Source: Luteimonas sp. MC1572 (lineage in GTDB: Bacteria > Pseudomonadota > Gammaproteobacteria > Xanthomonadales > Xanthomonadaceae). From it: a DNA stretch of 64,000 bases. Position 1 is the stretch's first letter. Each line of letters starts with the position of its first letter. The position numbers and the translations under genes were made by a program. Positions 16,332 through 27,010 of the stretch are shown piece by piece. The notes below the pieces were generated by a model. That model made no database searches. It saw nothing but the letters and a program-made list of their open reading frames with translations, and was not told where the DNA came from. The DNA lies in the NCBI RefSeq assembly GCF_016615815.1, contig NZ_CP067112.1, positions 1,178,001-1,242,000 on the forward strand, in the 5' to 3' direction.

Positions 16332-16757
16332 ATGCTGGCAACCCATTCGATCCTGCTGCCCGCATTCGTGCTCGTGGCACTGACCTTCGTGGTCATGGTG
16401 CGCATGTACGTGACGCGCGTGGCGCAGATGAAGCGCGAGCGCATCCACCCGCAGGCCGTGGCCACCTCGGCGCAGGCCGCGCAGAAGCTCACCGACAGCG
16501 GCGCCGCGGACAACTTCCGCAACCTGTCCGAGTTGCCGGTGCTGTTCTATTTCGGCGTGGCGGTGATGCTGGCGCTCGGCCTGCATGACGGGTGGCTGCT
16601 CGGGCTGGCGTGGGGCTTCGTCGCCCTTCGCATCGTGCACAGCGCCATCCACTGCAGCTACAACAAGGTCATGCACCGCTTCAAGGCGTTCCTTGCCGGC
16701 AGCGCAGTGCTGATGCTGTTCTGGGTCCGCCTTGTCTGGTGCCTGCTGGCGGCATGA
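16332..16757 (+). CDS. MAPEG family integral membrane protein
   Basis: A 141-residue protein with four hydrophobic helices and the MAPEG core DNFRNLSELPVLFYFGV (family NxxExxPxFY), followed by WGFVALRIVHSAIHCSYN. MAPEG members include membrane glutathione transferases and eicosanoid enzymes, but most bacterial ones are uncharacterised. It starts after GGGGAACGG and overlaps sdhE at ATGA, so it is translated together with that assembly factor. Confidence 0.88.
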   Translation: MLATHSILLPAFVLVALTFVVMVRMYVTRVAQMKRERIHPQAVATSAQAAQKLTDSGAADNFRNLSELPVLFYFGVAVMLALGLHDGWLLGLAWGFVALRIVHSAIHCSYNKVMHRFKAFLAGSAVLMLFWVRLVWCLLAA

Positions 16758-17011
16758 GCACGCTGGACGACGACACCGAGATCCGCCGCCTGCGCTGGAA
16801 GTGCCGCCGCGGCATGCGCGAGCTCGACCGCCTGCTCGAACGCTGGCTGGAGCGCGAATGGCGGCAATCCCCGGCCGACGAGCGCGCGGTTTTCCTGCGG
16901 CTGCTGGACAGCGAGGACGATAGGCTCTGGAAATGGTTCCTTGGCCACGCCCAGCCCGATGACCCCGAACTCGCCGCACTGGTCAGGCGCATCGCCGACC
17001 TGCCGCATTGA
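16754..17011 (+). CDS. sdhE: FAD assembly factor SdhE
   Basis: An 85-residue protein with the diagnostic CRRGMRELDRLLERWLE motif (RGxxELD), then FLRLLDSEDDRLWKWFLGHA and a C-terminal acidic-hydrophobic stretch. SdhE (YgfY, SDHAF2 family) promotes covalent attachment of FAD to SdhA and FrdA. Its ATG at 16754 overlaps the MAPEG stop. Placement immediately after sdhCDAB fits the function. Confidence 0.92.
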   Translation: MSTLDDDTEIRRLRWKCRRGMRELDRLLERWLEREWRQSPADERAVFLRLLDSEDDRLWKWFLGHAQPDDPELAALVRRIADLPH

Positions 17012-17411
17012 GTGGCACCCATCGCGCTGGCTGCTGGCCGCGCTGATCCTGCTGTCGGCGCTGGCCGCAAGCGCGCTGCCGGCGAGCGGCCTGCCTGCGC
17101 CGCTGGCTTGGATGCTGGTCCCCGTCGTGCTGGCATGTGGGCTGGCATCGGCACGGCGCCACTGGCGCATGCCCTCCGGCATGGTCGCAATCGATGCGCA
17201 GCGGCGCGTGCTGGTCGATGGCGTGGCGGTCGCGCAGCCGCGGCTGCACTGGCGCGGACCGCTGGCGGTACTGTCCTGGCGGGATGTCCGCGGCCGCACC
17301 CGGCACCGCACCTGGTGGCCGGATACACTGCCGCCGGCGCGCCGCCGTGAACTGCGGCTGGCCGCCGACAACCTGATTCCCGCCCGCGCGACGCCGCAGA
17401 TGGCACCATAG
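16959..17411 (+). CDS. YgfX-like small membrane protein downstream of sdhE
   Basis: A protein of up to 150 residues with two hydrophobic helices (WLLAALILLSALAASALP and LAWMLVPVVLACGLASAR). A soluble C-terminal part follows (VDGVAVAQPRLHWRGPLAVL, ...RRRELRLAADNL). This layout resembles YgfX/CptA, encoded just after sdhE (ygfY) in E. coli. The start is unclear. ATG 16959 overlaps sdhE by 53 bp; an ATT codon at 17007 overlaps the sdhE stop and would place the start right before EWHPSRW. YgfX has been described as a membrane toxin; whether this one is, is unknown. Confidence 0.65.
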   Translation: MTPNSPHWSGASPTCRIEWHPSRWLLAALILLSALAASALPASGLPAPLAWMLVPVVLACGLASARRHWRMPSGMVAIDAQRRVLVDGVAVAQPRLHWRGPLAVLSWRDVRGRTRHRTWWPDTLPPARRRELRLAADNLIPARATPQMAP

Positions 17412-17437
17412 CGGCCTTCGAGCCCGCGCGAGACCCG

Positions 17438-18671
17438 ATGTTCAAGCCCATCCCCGTGGCCATCGGCCTGCGCTACCTGCGCGCCAAACGCCGCAACGCC
17501 TTCATCTCCTTCATTTCCCTGGCCTCCATCCTCGGCATCGCCGTGGGCGTCACCGCGCTGATCACCACACTGGCGGTGATGAGCGGTTTCCAGCGCGAGA
17601 TCCGTGACCGCATGCTCGAGATGACCCAGCACGCCACGGTGTCCGCCGACGGCGCGCGCATGGAGAACTGGCAGGAGGCGGTGGACGTCGCGCGTCGCGA
17701 CCCGCGCATCGCCGGCTCCGCGCCGTATATCTCCACCGAGGCGCTGCTCTCCGGCCAGCGCCGCCAGCCGGCCATCCTGCGCGGCATCGTCCCGGGTGAT
17801 GAAGCCCAGGTGTCGGTGCTCGGCGAGCGCATGGTCGAAGGCAGCCTCGATACGCTGGCCGCGCGCAGCTACAACATCGTGCTCGGGCGCGAGCTCGCCG
17901 CATGGCTGGGCGTGCGCGTCGGCGACAGCGTGATCGCCACCACCGACTACCAGGCCTCGCCCATGGGCGCGGTGCCGCAGCTCAAGCGCTTCACGGTGAG
18001 CGGCATTTTCGAAGCCGGCTACCAGGAGTTCGACAAGGGACTGGCTATCGTCAACCTGGAGGACGCCCAGCGCCTGCTGCGCATGGGCAATGCCGTCACC
18101 GGCGTGCGCCTTCAGATGCACGACATGGACCTGGCGTTCGACATCGCCCGCGACCTCGCGCTGAAGCTCGACGGACCGTACCGGGTCAGCGACTGGACCA
18201 GCGAGAACGCCAACATGTTCCGCGCGCTGAAGCTCGAGAAGACCATGATGGCGATCCTGCTGTCGCTGATCATCGCCATGGGTGCGTTCAACCTGGTGTC
18301 GTCGCAGGTGATGCTGGTGACCGACAAGCAGGCCGACATCGCCATCCTGCGCACGCTCGGCCTCACGCCGCGCGGGGTGATGCAGGTGTTCATGGTGCAG
18401 GGCACGCTGATCGGCGTGATCGGCACGGTGCTGGGCGTGGTCGGCGGCATCGTGCTCACCCTCAACCTGGAGCACATCCTGCGCGCCATCGAGGCAGTGT
18501 TCGGCGTGGTACTGATGCCGGCCGACGTCTACTACATCACCGGCCTGCCGACCGAGCTCAACCCGCACGACGTGGCGTGGATCGCCGCGGTGGCGCTGGC
18601 GATGGCGTTCGTGGCCACCATCTATCCGGCCTGGCGCGCGGCGCGCACGGCCCCGGCGGAGGCGCTGCGCT

Positions 18672-18679
<8 letters not shown>
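17438..18679 (+). CDS. lipoprotein-releasing ABC transporter permease (LolC/E family)
   Basis: A 413-residue permease. The N-terminal helix follows [20 protein letters not shown] (the LolCE signature). A large periplasmic MacB-like domain spans about 50-260. Three C-terminal helices include [20 protein letters not shown] with [15 protein letters not shown], ending [18 protein letters not shown]. It extracts mature lipoproteins from the inner membrane for LolA. Only one permease gene is present beside lolD, so it either works as a homodimer (LolF type) or pairs with a permease elsewhere. It overlaps lolD by 8 bp. Confidence 0.9.
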
Positions 18680-19412
<733 letters not shown>

Positions 19413-19814
19413 CCACGCGCTGATTTGACGCGGGGCGCGGGGTGCGGGGCACCCGGTACGCCGTACCTCGCGGTGCTTTGAGGAGCAAAGCCACAGCCCG
19501 CAAGCTCGCGCTTGGTCGCGGCACTGGCAGCCGGCGGAACGCCCCAAAGTGGCCGGGAGGCCTTCGCGGGGAAGTAAAGGAGGAGGCATCCGCCGCAGGC
19601 GGATCCGGGGGACATGAGCCGCGAAGGCCTCCCGGCCACCACAGGGCTCGCGGGGCTCCGGCCACCACGGGGCCCGCCAAGTCACCGCGCCCGGAACGGG
19701 GAAGGAACGCAGAGGAAAGGCGGGATCCCTGACAGCTCAGAAGGCTTGCAGGCGATCGGCACTCCCGCGTCCACACGGCACGCTGGGCCTCTTTTGCGGC
19801 CCGGGCAGTCGGCA
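19413..19814. other. 402-bp gene-free gap between lolD and comEC holding a repeat element
   Basis: There is no convincing coding sequence. The region holds several short inverted repeats: GGGTGC/GCACCC near 19440-19456, GGTAC/GTACC near 19457-19469, and GCTTTG/CAAAGC near 19476-19493. The large hairpin repeat copy A (19549-19639) follows. Part of the segment before copy A resembles the spacer between copies C and B near 32 kb. Open frames crossing the region are artefacts of the repeat, including an apparent 67-residue N-terminal extension of ComEC. Confidence 0.7.
19549..19639 (+). repeat. hairpin repeat family, copy A
   Basis: A 91-bp element. The outer arms are 21-nt perfect inverted repeats at 19549-19569 and 19619-19639 (left arm begins GTGGCCGGGAGG). 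The 48-nt core at 19571-19618 contains GGAGGAGGC and an inner 7-bp hairpin ATCCGCC / GGCGGAT with a GCA loop (19588-19604), then ends GGGGGACATGAG. The core differs from copies B and C by one substitution and one missing C. Confidence 0.85.
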
Positions 19815-22193
19815 ATGACAGGATTGATCGCGGCACCGCCGCTTGGAGTCGGGGCAGCAGGGGCTCTGGTGGCCGGCGCGCTGGCCTGCCTGCTGCTCCC
19901 CGCGCTGCCACCGGTGGCGGTGCTCGCGGTGCTCCTGCCCGTCGGCCTGATCGTCTGGTGGCATCGCCGCGATCGTTGGCGGTGGGCGGCGGCCGCGCTG
20001 TTCGGCTTCGGACTGTGCGGGCTGCACGCGGCGGCGTCGCTTGGCGCGCAGCTACCGCCGGCCCATGAGCGCGACGATTTCCAGGTCGGCGGGCGCGTCA
20101 TCGGCCTGCCGGTGCACGAGGCGCGGCGCACGCGCTTCGACCTGCGCGTGCATGACGATCCGGCGCTGCCCGCGTTCCTGCGAGGCGCGCGCCTGCGCCT
20201 GTCCTGGTACGACAACGAATGGTCCGATGCGCCATCGCGGCGCGGCGAAATCGTCGCAGGTGGCGAGTGGGAGCTGCGCGTGCGCCTGCGCGCCCCGCGC
20301 GGCCTGCGCAACCCGGGCAGCTTCGACAGCGAGAAGCACGCCATGGCGCAGCGCGTGGTGGCCACCGGCTACGTGCGCGCCCCGGAAGATGCCGTGCAGC
20401 GCGGGCGGCCGCGCGGCATCGACGCCTGGCGCGACGGCATGGCCGCGCGGATCGATGTGGTGGTCACCAGCGCCTCGTCGCGCTACGTGCGTGCGCTGGC
20501 GCTCGGCGACACCCGCGCGCTCGCCGACCACGACTGGGAGATCCTGCGCGCCACCGGGCTTACCCATCTGATCGCGATTTCCGGCTTCCACGTCGGCATG
20601 GTCGCGGGCTTCTTCGCGCTGCTGGGTGCGGGGCTGTGGCGGCTGCTGTCGGGGCTCGGGCGCATCGTGCCGCGGCCGCAGGCGTCGGCGGCGGTGGCGC
20701 TGGCCGGGGCGGTCGGCTATGCCGCGGTCGCCGGCTTCGCGCTGCCCACGGTGCGCACGGTGCTGATGCTCGCGGTGGTGGTGGCCGCGCGCCTGTGGCG
20801 TCGCCCGCTGCGCATCGCCGACGCGCTGGCGCTGGCGGCGATCGCGGTGCTGCTGGTAGATCCGCTCGCGGTGCTGTCGGCGGGCTTCTGGCTCAGCTTC
20901 GCCGGCGTGGCGTGGCTGGTGTGGTGCCTTCCGCAGGCGCGCGGCGGCAACATCGCGCGCGAGTTCCTGTCGGCGCAGTGGGTCGCCACGCTGGGCCTGC
21001 TGCCGCTGACCGTGATCCTGTTCGGCCAGGCCTCGCTGGCCGGACCGTTCGCCAACCTGGTGGCCATTCCGTGGTGGAGCCTGGTGGTGGTGCCGCTGTC
21101 GCTCGTCGGCACCGCGCTCGAAGGCCTGCAGGCAGGCTGGGGCAGCGGTGCGTGGCGGCTTGCGGCCTGGGCCTTCGACCTGTCGTGGCCCGCATTCGAG
21201 CGCCTTGGCGCCAGCCCGCTGGCGCTGTGGTGGTTGCCTGAGCCGCGCTGGTTCGCCCTGCCCATGGCGCTCGCCGCGGCGTTCTGGCTGCTGCTGCCGC
21301 GCGGCATTCCGGGCAAGCCGCTGGCGGCCCTGCTGTGGTTGCCGCTGCTGTGGCCCGATCGCCAGCTGCCGCGCCATGGCGAAGTCGAGCTGGTGGTCAT
21401 CGATGTCGGCCAGGGCCTGGCGCTGCTGGTGCGCACCGCGCGCCACGCGCTGCTGTACGACATGGGCCCGGCGATCCCCGAGGGCTACGACGCCGGCGAG
21501 CGCACCGTGGTCCCGGCGCTGCATGCGCTGGGCGTGCGCCGGCTGGACACGATGGTGGTCAGCCACGGTGATGCCGACCACGCCGGCGGGCTGGCCGCCG
21601 TGCGCCGGCGCTTCCCGGCGCCCCGGTTGCTGGCGCCGGAAGGTGCGGGCATCGACGGTGCAGCGCCGTGCCTGGCCGGCACGCAGTGGCGTCGCGACGG
21701 CGTGGCGTTCCGCATCCTGCATCCGCCGCGGCATTTCCCCTACCTGCGCAACGAGGCCAGCTGCGTGCTGCGCATCGAGACGGCGCACGGCGCCATGCTG
21801 CTGGTCGGCGACATCGGCGTACCGGTGGAGGAGCGGCTGGTGGGGCGCGTGCCGGGCGACCTCCCGGCTGACGTCGTCGTGGTCGGCCACCACGGCTCCC
21901 GGCATTCGTCCACGCCGGGCTTCGTCAGCGCCACCGGCGCGCGCCTGGCGCTGGTCTCGGCCGGCCACGGCAACCGCTTCGGGCACCCGGATGGCGGGGT
22001 GGTGGCGCGCTGGCAGGCCGCCGGCGCGACCGTACTGGAGACCGCCACGGGCGGCGGGCTGCGCATCCGCCTCGGCGCCGATGGCTTGGAGGCGGGCACC
22101 GAGCGGCAGCGGCGCCCGCGGTTGTGGGACGCGGTGCGCAGGCTCGAACGGGCGGCGCATTCGCCCGCCGCGCTATCCTATCCGCCGGATTGA
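19815..22193 (+). CDS. comEC: DNA internalization-related competence protein ComEC/Rec2
   Basis: A 792-residue protein from ATG 19815; the open frame extends upstream only through repeat DNA. After N-terminal helices comes the OB-fold DUF4131 region. The ComEC competence core follows: YVRALALGDTRAL, ATGLTHLIAISGFHVGMVAG and the helix bundle. The C-terminal metallo-beta-lactamase-like domain has VIDVGQGLALLVR, MVVSHGDADHAGGLAAV (the HxDxDH-type motif) and VVVGHHGSRHSSTPGF. It forms the inner-membrane channel for DNA uptake in natural transformation. Confidence 0.93.
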   Translation: MTGLIAAPPLGVGAAGALVAGALACLLLPALPPVAVLAVLLPVGLIVWWHRRDRWRWAAAALFGFGLCGLHAAASLGAQLPPAHERDDFQVGGRVIGLPVHEARRTRFDLRVHDDPALPAFLRGARLRLSWYDNEWSDAPSRRGEIVAGGEWELRVRLRAPRGLRNPGSFDSEKHAMAQRVVATGYVRAPEDAVQRGRPRGIDAWRDGMAARIDVVVTSASSRYVRALALGDTRALADHDWEILRATGLTHLIAISGFHVGMVAGFFALLGAGLWRLLSGLGRIVPRPQASAAVALAGAVGYAAVAGFALPTVRTVLMLAVVVAARLWRRPLRIADALALAAIAVLLVDPLAVLSAGFWLSFAGVAWLVWCLPQARGGNIAREFLSAQWVATLGLLPLTVILFGQASLAGPFANLVAIPWWSLVVVPLSLVGTALEGLQAGWGSGAWRLAAWAFDLSWPAFERLGASPLALWWLPEPRWFALPMALAAAFWLLLPRGIPGKPLAALLWLPLLWPDRQLPRHGEVELVVIDVGQGLALLVRTARHALLYDMGPAIPEGYDAGERTVVPALHALGVRRLDTMVVSHGDADHAGGLAAVRRRFPAPRLLAPEGAGIDGAAPCLAGTQWRRDGVAFRILHPPRHFPYLRNEASCVLRIETAHGAMLLVGDIGVPVEERLVGRVPGDLPADVVVVGHHGSRHSSTPGFVSATGARLALVSAGHGNRFGHPDGGVVARWQAAGATVLETATGGGLRIRLGADGLEAGTERQRRPRLWDAVRRLERAAHSPAALSYPPD

Positions 22194-22224
22194 ACGGCGG
22201 GCCCCCCGGCCCGGGGAGCAAGGC

Positions 22225-22905
22225 GTGCTGGAACTGGTCAAGGCAGGCGGATGGCCGATGCTGCCGCTGCTGCTGCTGTCGGCGGTGGCGCTGGCGATCA
22301 TCGTCGAGCGGTACTGGACGCTGCGCCGCAGCGTGGTGGTGCCCTCCGGCCTCGGCCGCGAAGTGCGCGACTGGGCCGGCCGCGGTGGCCATCTCGACCC
22401 CGCGCACATCGAGTCGCTGCGCGGCAATTCGCCGCTGGGCGCGCTGCTGGCCGCGGTGCTGGACATGCGCAACCGCCCGCGCGAGGAGATGCGCGAGCGC
22501 GTCGAGGACGTGGGCCGCCACCTGGTGCACCGCATGGAGCGCTACCTCAACGCGCTCGGCACCATCGCCGCCGCCGGCCCGCTGCTCGGGCTGTTCGGCA
22601 CCGTGGTCGGCATGATCCAGATGTTCCTCGGCATCATGGACGTCGGCATGGGCGAGATGAACGAGCTCGCCGGCGGCATCGGCAAGGCGCTGGTGTGCGC
22701 CGCGGCGGGCATGATCGTCGCGGTGCCGGCGCTGATGTTCCACCGCTATTTCCGCGCGCGCATCGACGGCTACATCATCGACATGGAGCACGAGGCGATC
22801 CAGCTGATGGACGCCATCGACCACCGTGCCAGTCGCGCCGCCGAACCGGCCGTGGACGCCCACGCCGGCTACGCGGGACACGTCGCCGCCCCGGCGCGGG
22901 CCTGA
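22225..22905 (+). CDS. ExbB/TolQ-type proton channel protein
   Basis: A 226-residue protein starting at GTG 22225, preceded by GGGGAGCAAGG; the start gives VLELVKAGGWPMLPLLLLS. It has three membrane helices: residues about 10-30, then AAAGPLLGLFGTVVGMIQMF and GIGKALVCAAAGMIVAVPAL, the conserved MotA/TolQ/ExbB motor core. With the ExbD-like product downstream it should use the proton-motive force to drive a TonB- or TolA-like partner. No tonB or tolA is adjacent. Confidence 0.9.
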   Translation: MLELVKAGGWPMLPLLLLSAVALAIIVERYWTLRRSVVVPSGLGREVRDWAGRGGHLDPAHIESLRGNSPLGALLAAVLDMRNRPREEMRERVEDVGRHLVHRMERYLNALGTIAAAGPLLGLFGTVVGMIQMFLGIMDVGMGEMNELAGGIGKALVCAAAGMIVAVPALMFHRYFRARIDGYIIDMEHEAIQLMDAIDHRASRAAEPAVDAHAGYAGHVAAPARA

Positions 22906-22912
22906 GCGCCGC

Positions 22913-23359
22913 ATGCGCATCCGTGACCGACGCGCCGAGGACGTGCCCGAGATCAACCTCGTGCCGCTGATCGACGTGATCCTGGTGCTGATCATCTTCT
23001 TCGTGGTCACCACCACCTTCGACACCCGTTCCATGCTGAAGCTCGAGCTGCCGAGCGCCGAGGCGCGGCCGGCCGACAACGACCCGCAGGCGCTGAGCGT
23101 GCTGGTCAACGCCGACGGCCGCTACTTCATCGACGACCGCGAGGCGCTGCGCACCGACGTCGACTCGCTGAAGGCCACCATCCTCGAAGTCGCCGGCGAC
23201 GACCGCGAGCGCGCGGTGCTGCTGCGCGCCGACGCGCGCACGCCCCACCAGGCAGTGGTGACCGCGATGGACGCGCTCGGCCAGCTCGGCTTCAAGCGCG
23301 TGGCCATCGCCACGGCGCCCGAAGCCGGCGCCCGCGCCGCGCCGGCCGCGGCGCAATGA
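22913..23359 (+). CDS. ExbD/TolR-type transport protein
   Basis: A 148-residue protein with a short cytoplasmic N-terminus ([20 protein letters not shown]) and a single helix [16 protein letters not shown] containing the essential membrane Asp. A periplasmic domain ends [14 protein letters not shown]. It is the stator partner of the ExbB-like protein 7 bp upstream. The ATG at 22913 is the first start consistent with the family N-terminus. It overlaps msbA at ATGA. Confidence 0.9.
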   Translation: MRIRDRRAEDVPEINLVPLIDVILVLIIFFVVTTTFDTRSMLKLELPSAEARPADNDPQALSVLVNADGRYFIDDREALRTDVDSLKATILEVAGDDRERAVLLRADARTPHQAVVTAMDALGQLGFKRVAIATAPEAGARAAPAAAQ

Positions 23360-25176
23360 GCGACACCACCGGCAAGACCGCCGCTGCCGGCACGCCCGCG
23401 GCAGGCGCGGCCGGGTCCGCGGCCGAAGACGCCGCGCCCAGCGCCTGGGTCACCTACCGCCGCCTGCTCGGCTTCGCCGCGCGCTACTGGCCGCTGCTCA
23501 CCGTGGCCACCATCGGCATGGTGATCGAGGCCGGCGCCGGCGCGGCGTTCGTGTGGCTGATGAAGCCGCTGACCAACGACGGTTTCGTCAACCCCAAGCC
23601 GGAAATGGCGGTGCTGCTGCCGCTGGCGATCATCTTCCTGTTCCTGCTCCGCGGCGTGGCGACCTTCTGCACCGACTACGGCATGGCGCGCTCCGGGCGC
23701 AGCGTGGTGCGCGACCTGCGCGAACTGGTGCTGGGCAAGTACCTGCGCCTGCCGAGCAGCCGCTTCGACACCGAAGCCGTGCCCAATATGGTCAGCCGCC
23801 TGAACTTCGATACCGAACAGGTCACCCAGGCCAGCGCCGATGCGTTGAAGATCATCATCGCCGACGGCCTGACCATCGTGTTCCTGTTCGGCCTGATGCT
23901 CTACACCAGCGTCAAGGTGACCATGGCGATGATCCTGATCGCGCCCCTGATCGGGGTGCTGGTCTGGTACGTGGGCGGCCGCTACCGGCGCATCAGCCGC
24001 GGCATCCAGAGCAGCATGGGCGACCTGGCGCACAGCGCCGAGCAGTCATTGGCCGCGCAGCAGGACGTCAAGGTGCACGGCGCGCAGGCGTTCGAGCAGG
24101 CGCGCTACTCGTCGCTCGCCAACCGCGTGCTGCGCCTCAACATGAAGGTCGAGACCACCCGCGCGCTGTCGTCAGGGCTCGTGCAGATCCTCGCCGCGCT
24201 GGCGCTGGCGGCGATCGTGTGGGTGGCGATCGGCGAGGCGCTCGCCAAGCGCCTGGATCCGGGCGAGTTCATGCAGCTGATGACCGCGATGATGGGCATC
24301 ATTCCGTCGCTGCGCCGCATCACCAACGTGCAGAGCGTGATCGGGCGCGGCGTGGCCGCGGCCGAGCGGTTGTTCTCGATCCTCGACGATGTCGAAGAAG
24401 ACGACCGCGGCCGCAAGGCGGTCGATCGCGCCCGCGGCGAACTGGTGTTCGACGACGTCAGCCTGAGCTATGCGCGCGGCGAGGGCAGGGTGGCGCTGGA
24501 CCACGTCAGCTTCACCGCGCGCCCTGGCACGGTCACCGCGATCGTCGGGCGTTCGGGCAGCGGCAAGACCAGCCTGATCCGCCTGGTGCCCCGCTTCTAC
24601 GAGCCCGATTCCGGCCGCATCACCCTCGACGGCACGCCGCTCGCGGACTACGCACTCGCCGACCTGCGCCGCCAGGTTGCCCTGGTCGGCCAGCGCGTGG
24701 CGCTGTTCGACGACACCGTGGCGGCCAACATCGCCTACGGCATCGAGGCGCCGCGCGAGTCGATCCGCGCCGCCGCCGAAGCCGCGAATGCCTGGGAATT
24801 CATCGAGCGCCTCCCGCAGGGCCTGGACACGCCGATCGGCGAGAACGGCGCGCTGCTGTCCGGCGGCCAGCGCCAGCGCCTGGCCATCGCGCGCGCGATC
24901 CTGCGCGACGCGCCGATCCTGATCCTCGACGAAGCGACCGCCGCGCTCGACACCGAATCCGAACGCCTGGTGCAGGACGCGCTGCAGCGGCTGATGCCCG
25001 ACCGCACCACCCTGGTCGTCGCGCACCGGCTGTCGACCATCGAGCACGCCGACCAGGTGCTGGTGTTCGACCAGGGCCGGCTGCTGGAGCAGGGCACGCA
25101 CACCGAGCTTCTGGCCCAGGGCGGGCTGTACGCGCACCTGCACGGCATGCAGTTCCGCGAAGGTGGCCCGGCATGA
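23356..25176 (+). CDS. msbA: lipid A export ABC transporter ATP-binding/permease protein MsbA
   Basis: A 606-residue half-transporter. Six membrane helices lie in residues about 35-330. The ATPase domain has Walker [21 protein letters not shown], signature [17 protein letters not shown], Walker [17 protein letters not shown] and H-loop [13 protein letters not shown]. It flips lipid A-core across the inner membrane. The order exbD-msbA-lpxK-kdsB supports msbA over other lipid exporters. It overlaps both neighbours by 4 bp. Confidence 0.93.
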   Translation: MSDTTGKTAAAGTPAAGAAGSAAEDAAPSAWVTYRRLLGFAARYWPLLTVATIGMVIEAGAGAAFVWLMKPLTNDGFVNPKPEMAVLLPLAIIFLFLLRGVATFCTDYGMARSGRSVVRDLRELVLGKYLRLPSSRFDTEAVPNMVSRLNFDTEQVTQASADALKIIIADGLTIVFLFGLMLYTSVKVTMAMILIAPLIGVLVWYVGGRYRRISRGIQSSMGDLAHSAEQSLAAQQDVKVHGAQAFEQARYSSLANRVLRLNMKVETTRALSSGLVQILAALALAAIVWVAIGEALAKRLDPGEFMQLMTAMMGIIPSLRRITNVQSVIGRGVAAAERLFSILDDVEEDDRGRKAVDRARGELVFDDVSLSYARGEGRVALDHVSFTARPGTVTAIVGRSGSGKTSLIRLVPRFYEPDSGRITLDGTPLADYALADLRRQVALVGQRVALFDDTVAANIAYGIEAPRESIRAAAEAANAWEFIERLPQGLDTPIGENGALLSGGQRQRLAIARAILRDAPILILDEATAALDTESERLVQDALQRLMPDRTTLVVAHRLSTIEHADQVLVFDQGRLLEQGTHTELLAQGGLYAHLHGMQFREGGPA

Positions 25177-26174
25177 GCCGCGTGCGCCAGGCGCCGCGCT
25201 GGTGGTTCGACGGCAGCACGCCGCCGCTGCATGCGCGCGCGCTGTCGAAGCTCTACGCCGCGGCGGTTGCCGCGCGCGTCGCGCTGTACCGCAAGGGCCT
25301 CTTGCGCCGCAAGAAGGCGGGCGCGCCGGTGATCGTGGTCGGCAACCTGATCGCCGGCGGCAGCGGCAAGACGCCGCTCACGCTGGCGATCGTCGAGCGC
25401 CTCAAGGCCGCGGGCTTTACCCCGGGCGTTGCCAGCCGCGGCTACGGCCGCAAGGATGCGCGCGCCGCCGCCTGGGTCGATGCGGGCACGGCGCCGGCCA
25501 TCGGTGGCGACGAGCCCGTGCTGATCGCGCGCCAGACCGGCGTGCGCGTGCGCGTCGATGCCGACCGCGCCGCCGCCGCGCGCGCGCTGGTTGCCGCCGG
25601 CTGCAACGTGGTGGTCTGCGACGACGGCCTGCAGCATTACGCGCTGGCGCGCGACATCGAGATCGAAGTCATCGACGGCCGCCGCCGCCACGGCAACGGC
25701 CTGCCGCTGCCCGCCGGGCCGATGCGCGAGCCCGCCGAACGCGCGGCGAGTTGCGATTTCCGCGTGCTCAACGTCGGCAGCGATCCGGACCTCGTGGCCG
25801 GCTTCGGCGAATGGCCGATGTGGCTGGCGCCGGGCGACGCCATGCCGCTCGCCGGCGGCCGCCCGCGGCCACTCGCGGCGTTCATCGGCCAGCGCGTGCA
25901 TGCCGTGGCCGGCATCGGCGACCCGGAGCGCTTCTTCACCATGCTGCGCAGCCTCGGCATCGCCGTGGTGCCGCATGCGTTCGCGGATCATCACACCTAC
26001 AGCGAGGACGACCTGCGCTTCGGCAGCGACCTGCCGGTGCTGATGACAGCGAAGGACGCGGTGAAGTGCGCGGCGTTCGTCACCGAGCGCCACTACATGG
26101 TGCCGGTGCGGGCCGATCTTCCCGAAGCGTTCTGGATCGCGCTGCTCGCACGGCTGCGCGAACCGGCGGCCTGA
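25173..26174 (+). CDS. lpxK: tetraacyldisaccharide 4'-kinase
   Basis: A 333-residue kinase with the LpxK N-terminus ([19 protein letters not shown]) and P-loop [20 protein letters not shown]. It also has [29 protein letters not shown] (the DDGxQ signature) and [14 protein letters not shown]. It phosphorylates the 4' position of the lipid A disaccharide, using ATP at the inner membrane. The ATG at 25173 overlaps the msbA stop. Confidence 0.95.
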   Translation: MSRVRQAPRWWFDGSTPPLHARALSKLYAAAVAARVALYRKGLLRRKKAGAPVIVVGNLIAGGSGKTPLTLAIVERLKAAGFTPGVASRGYGRKDARAAAWVDAGTAPAIGGDEPVLIARQTGVRVRVDADRAAAARALVAAGCNVVVCDDGLQHYALARDIEIEVIDGRRRHGNGLPLPAGPMREPAERAASCDFRVLNVGSDPDLVAGFGEWPMWLAPGDAMPLAGGRPRPLAAFIGQRVHAVAGIGDPERFFTMLRSLGIAVVPHAFADHHTYSEDDLRFGSDLPVLMTAKDAVKCAAFVTERHYMVPVRADLPEAFWIALLARLREPAA

Positions 26175-26176
26175 CC

Positions 26177-26956
26177 ATGGACGCGCTCGACTTCATCGTC
26201 GCCATTCCCGCGCGCTTCGCCGCGTCGCGGCTGCCGGGCAAGCCGCTGCAGCTGCTCGGCGGCGAGCCGCTGGTGCTGCACGTGGCGCGCCGCGCGCTCG
26301 CCGCCGGCGCCCGCGAGGTCTGGGTGGCCGCGGACGATGACCGCATCGCGCGCGCGCTGGAGGGCTGCGGCGCACGCGTGGCGATGACTTCGACGGAGCA
26401 CCTCTCCGGCAGCGACCGCCTGGCCGAATGCGCCGACATCGCCGGCTGGGCCGATGACGCCGTGGTCGTGAACCTGCAGGGCGACGAGCCGTTCGCGCCC
26501 GCGGCGGGGATCCGCGCCGTGGCCGCGGCACTGGTGGCGTCCGGCGCCGAGATGTCGACGCTGGCCACCCCGGTGGACGATGTCGCCACGCTGTTCGATC
26601 CCAACGCCGTCAAGCTGGTGCGCGCGGCCAACGGCGACGCCCTGTACTTCAGCCGCGCGCCGCTGCCGTGGCCGCGCGACGCGTTCGCAGCTGAAGGCGG
26701 GCGCGAGCGCATGCCCGCCGGCGGCCACTGGCTGCGCCACATCGGCATCTACGGCTACCGCGCAGGCTTCCTGCGGCGCTTCGCGGCGCTGCCGCCGACG
26801 CCGCTGGAGCGCACCGAATCCCTGGAGCAGCTGCGCGCCCTGGAACACGGCCACCGTATCGCCGTGGCGCTGACGCCCGAGCCCTTCCCGCCGGGAGTGG
26901 ATACACCGGACGACCTGCTGCGGGCCGAGCGGCGCATGGCCGGGATTGACAGCTGA
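26177..26956 (+). CDS. kdsB: 3-deoxy-manno-octulosonate cytidylyltransferase
   Basis: A 259-residue nucleotidyltransferase. It has the start [19 protein letters not shown], then [57 protein letters not shown] and [13 protein letters not shown], all typical of KdsB. It makes CMP-Kdo for the inner core of LPS. It begins 2 bp after lpxK ends, completing an exbB-exbD-msbA-lpxK-kdsB run. Confidence 0.95.
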   Translation: MDALDFIVAIPARFAASRLPGKPLQLLGGEPLVLHVARRALAAGAREVWVAADDDRIARALEGCGARVAMTSTEHLSGSDRLAECADIAGWADDAVVVNLQGDEPFAPAAGIRAVAAALVASGAEMSTLATPVDDVATLFDPNAVKLVRAANGDALYFSRAPLPWPRDAFAAEGGRERMPAGGHWLRHIGIYGYRAGFLRRFAALPPTPLERTESLEQLRALEHGHRIAVALTPEPFPPGVDTPDDLLRAERRMAGIDS

Positions 26957-26970
26957 TCGGTCGATCTGCG

Positions 26971-26988
26971 AAAAACGGGTGCGTTTTT
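26971..26988 (+). terminator. small A/T-flanked hairpin after kdsB
   Basis: AAAAACG and CGTTTTT pair around a GGTG loop, giving a 7-bp stem whose 3' half ends in five Ts. It could terminate weakly in either direction and separates kdsB from the next gene. Confidence 0.45.
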
Positions 26989-27010
26989 GGACACCCCCTC
27001 CAGGAAAAAG

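Noticed and set aside
19614..19814. N-terminal extension of ComEC starting MSREGLPATTGLAGL
   Set aside because: These codons lie in repeat copy A and flanking repeat DNA; the true family N-terminus begins at ATG 19815.
20052..22160. 702-codon minus-strand frame opposite comEC
   Set aside because: Low-complexity Arg/Gln/His-rich shadow; ComEC motifs are unambiguous on the plus strand.
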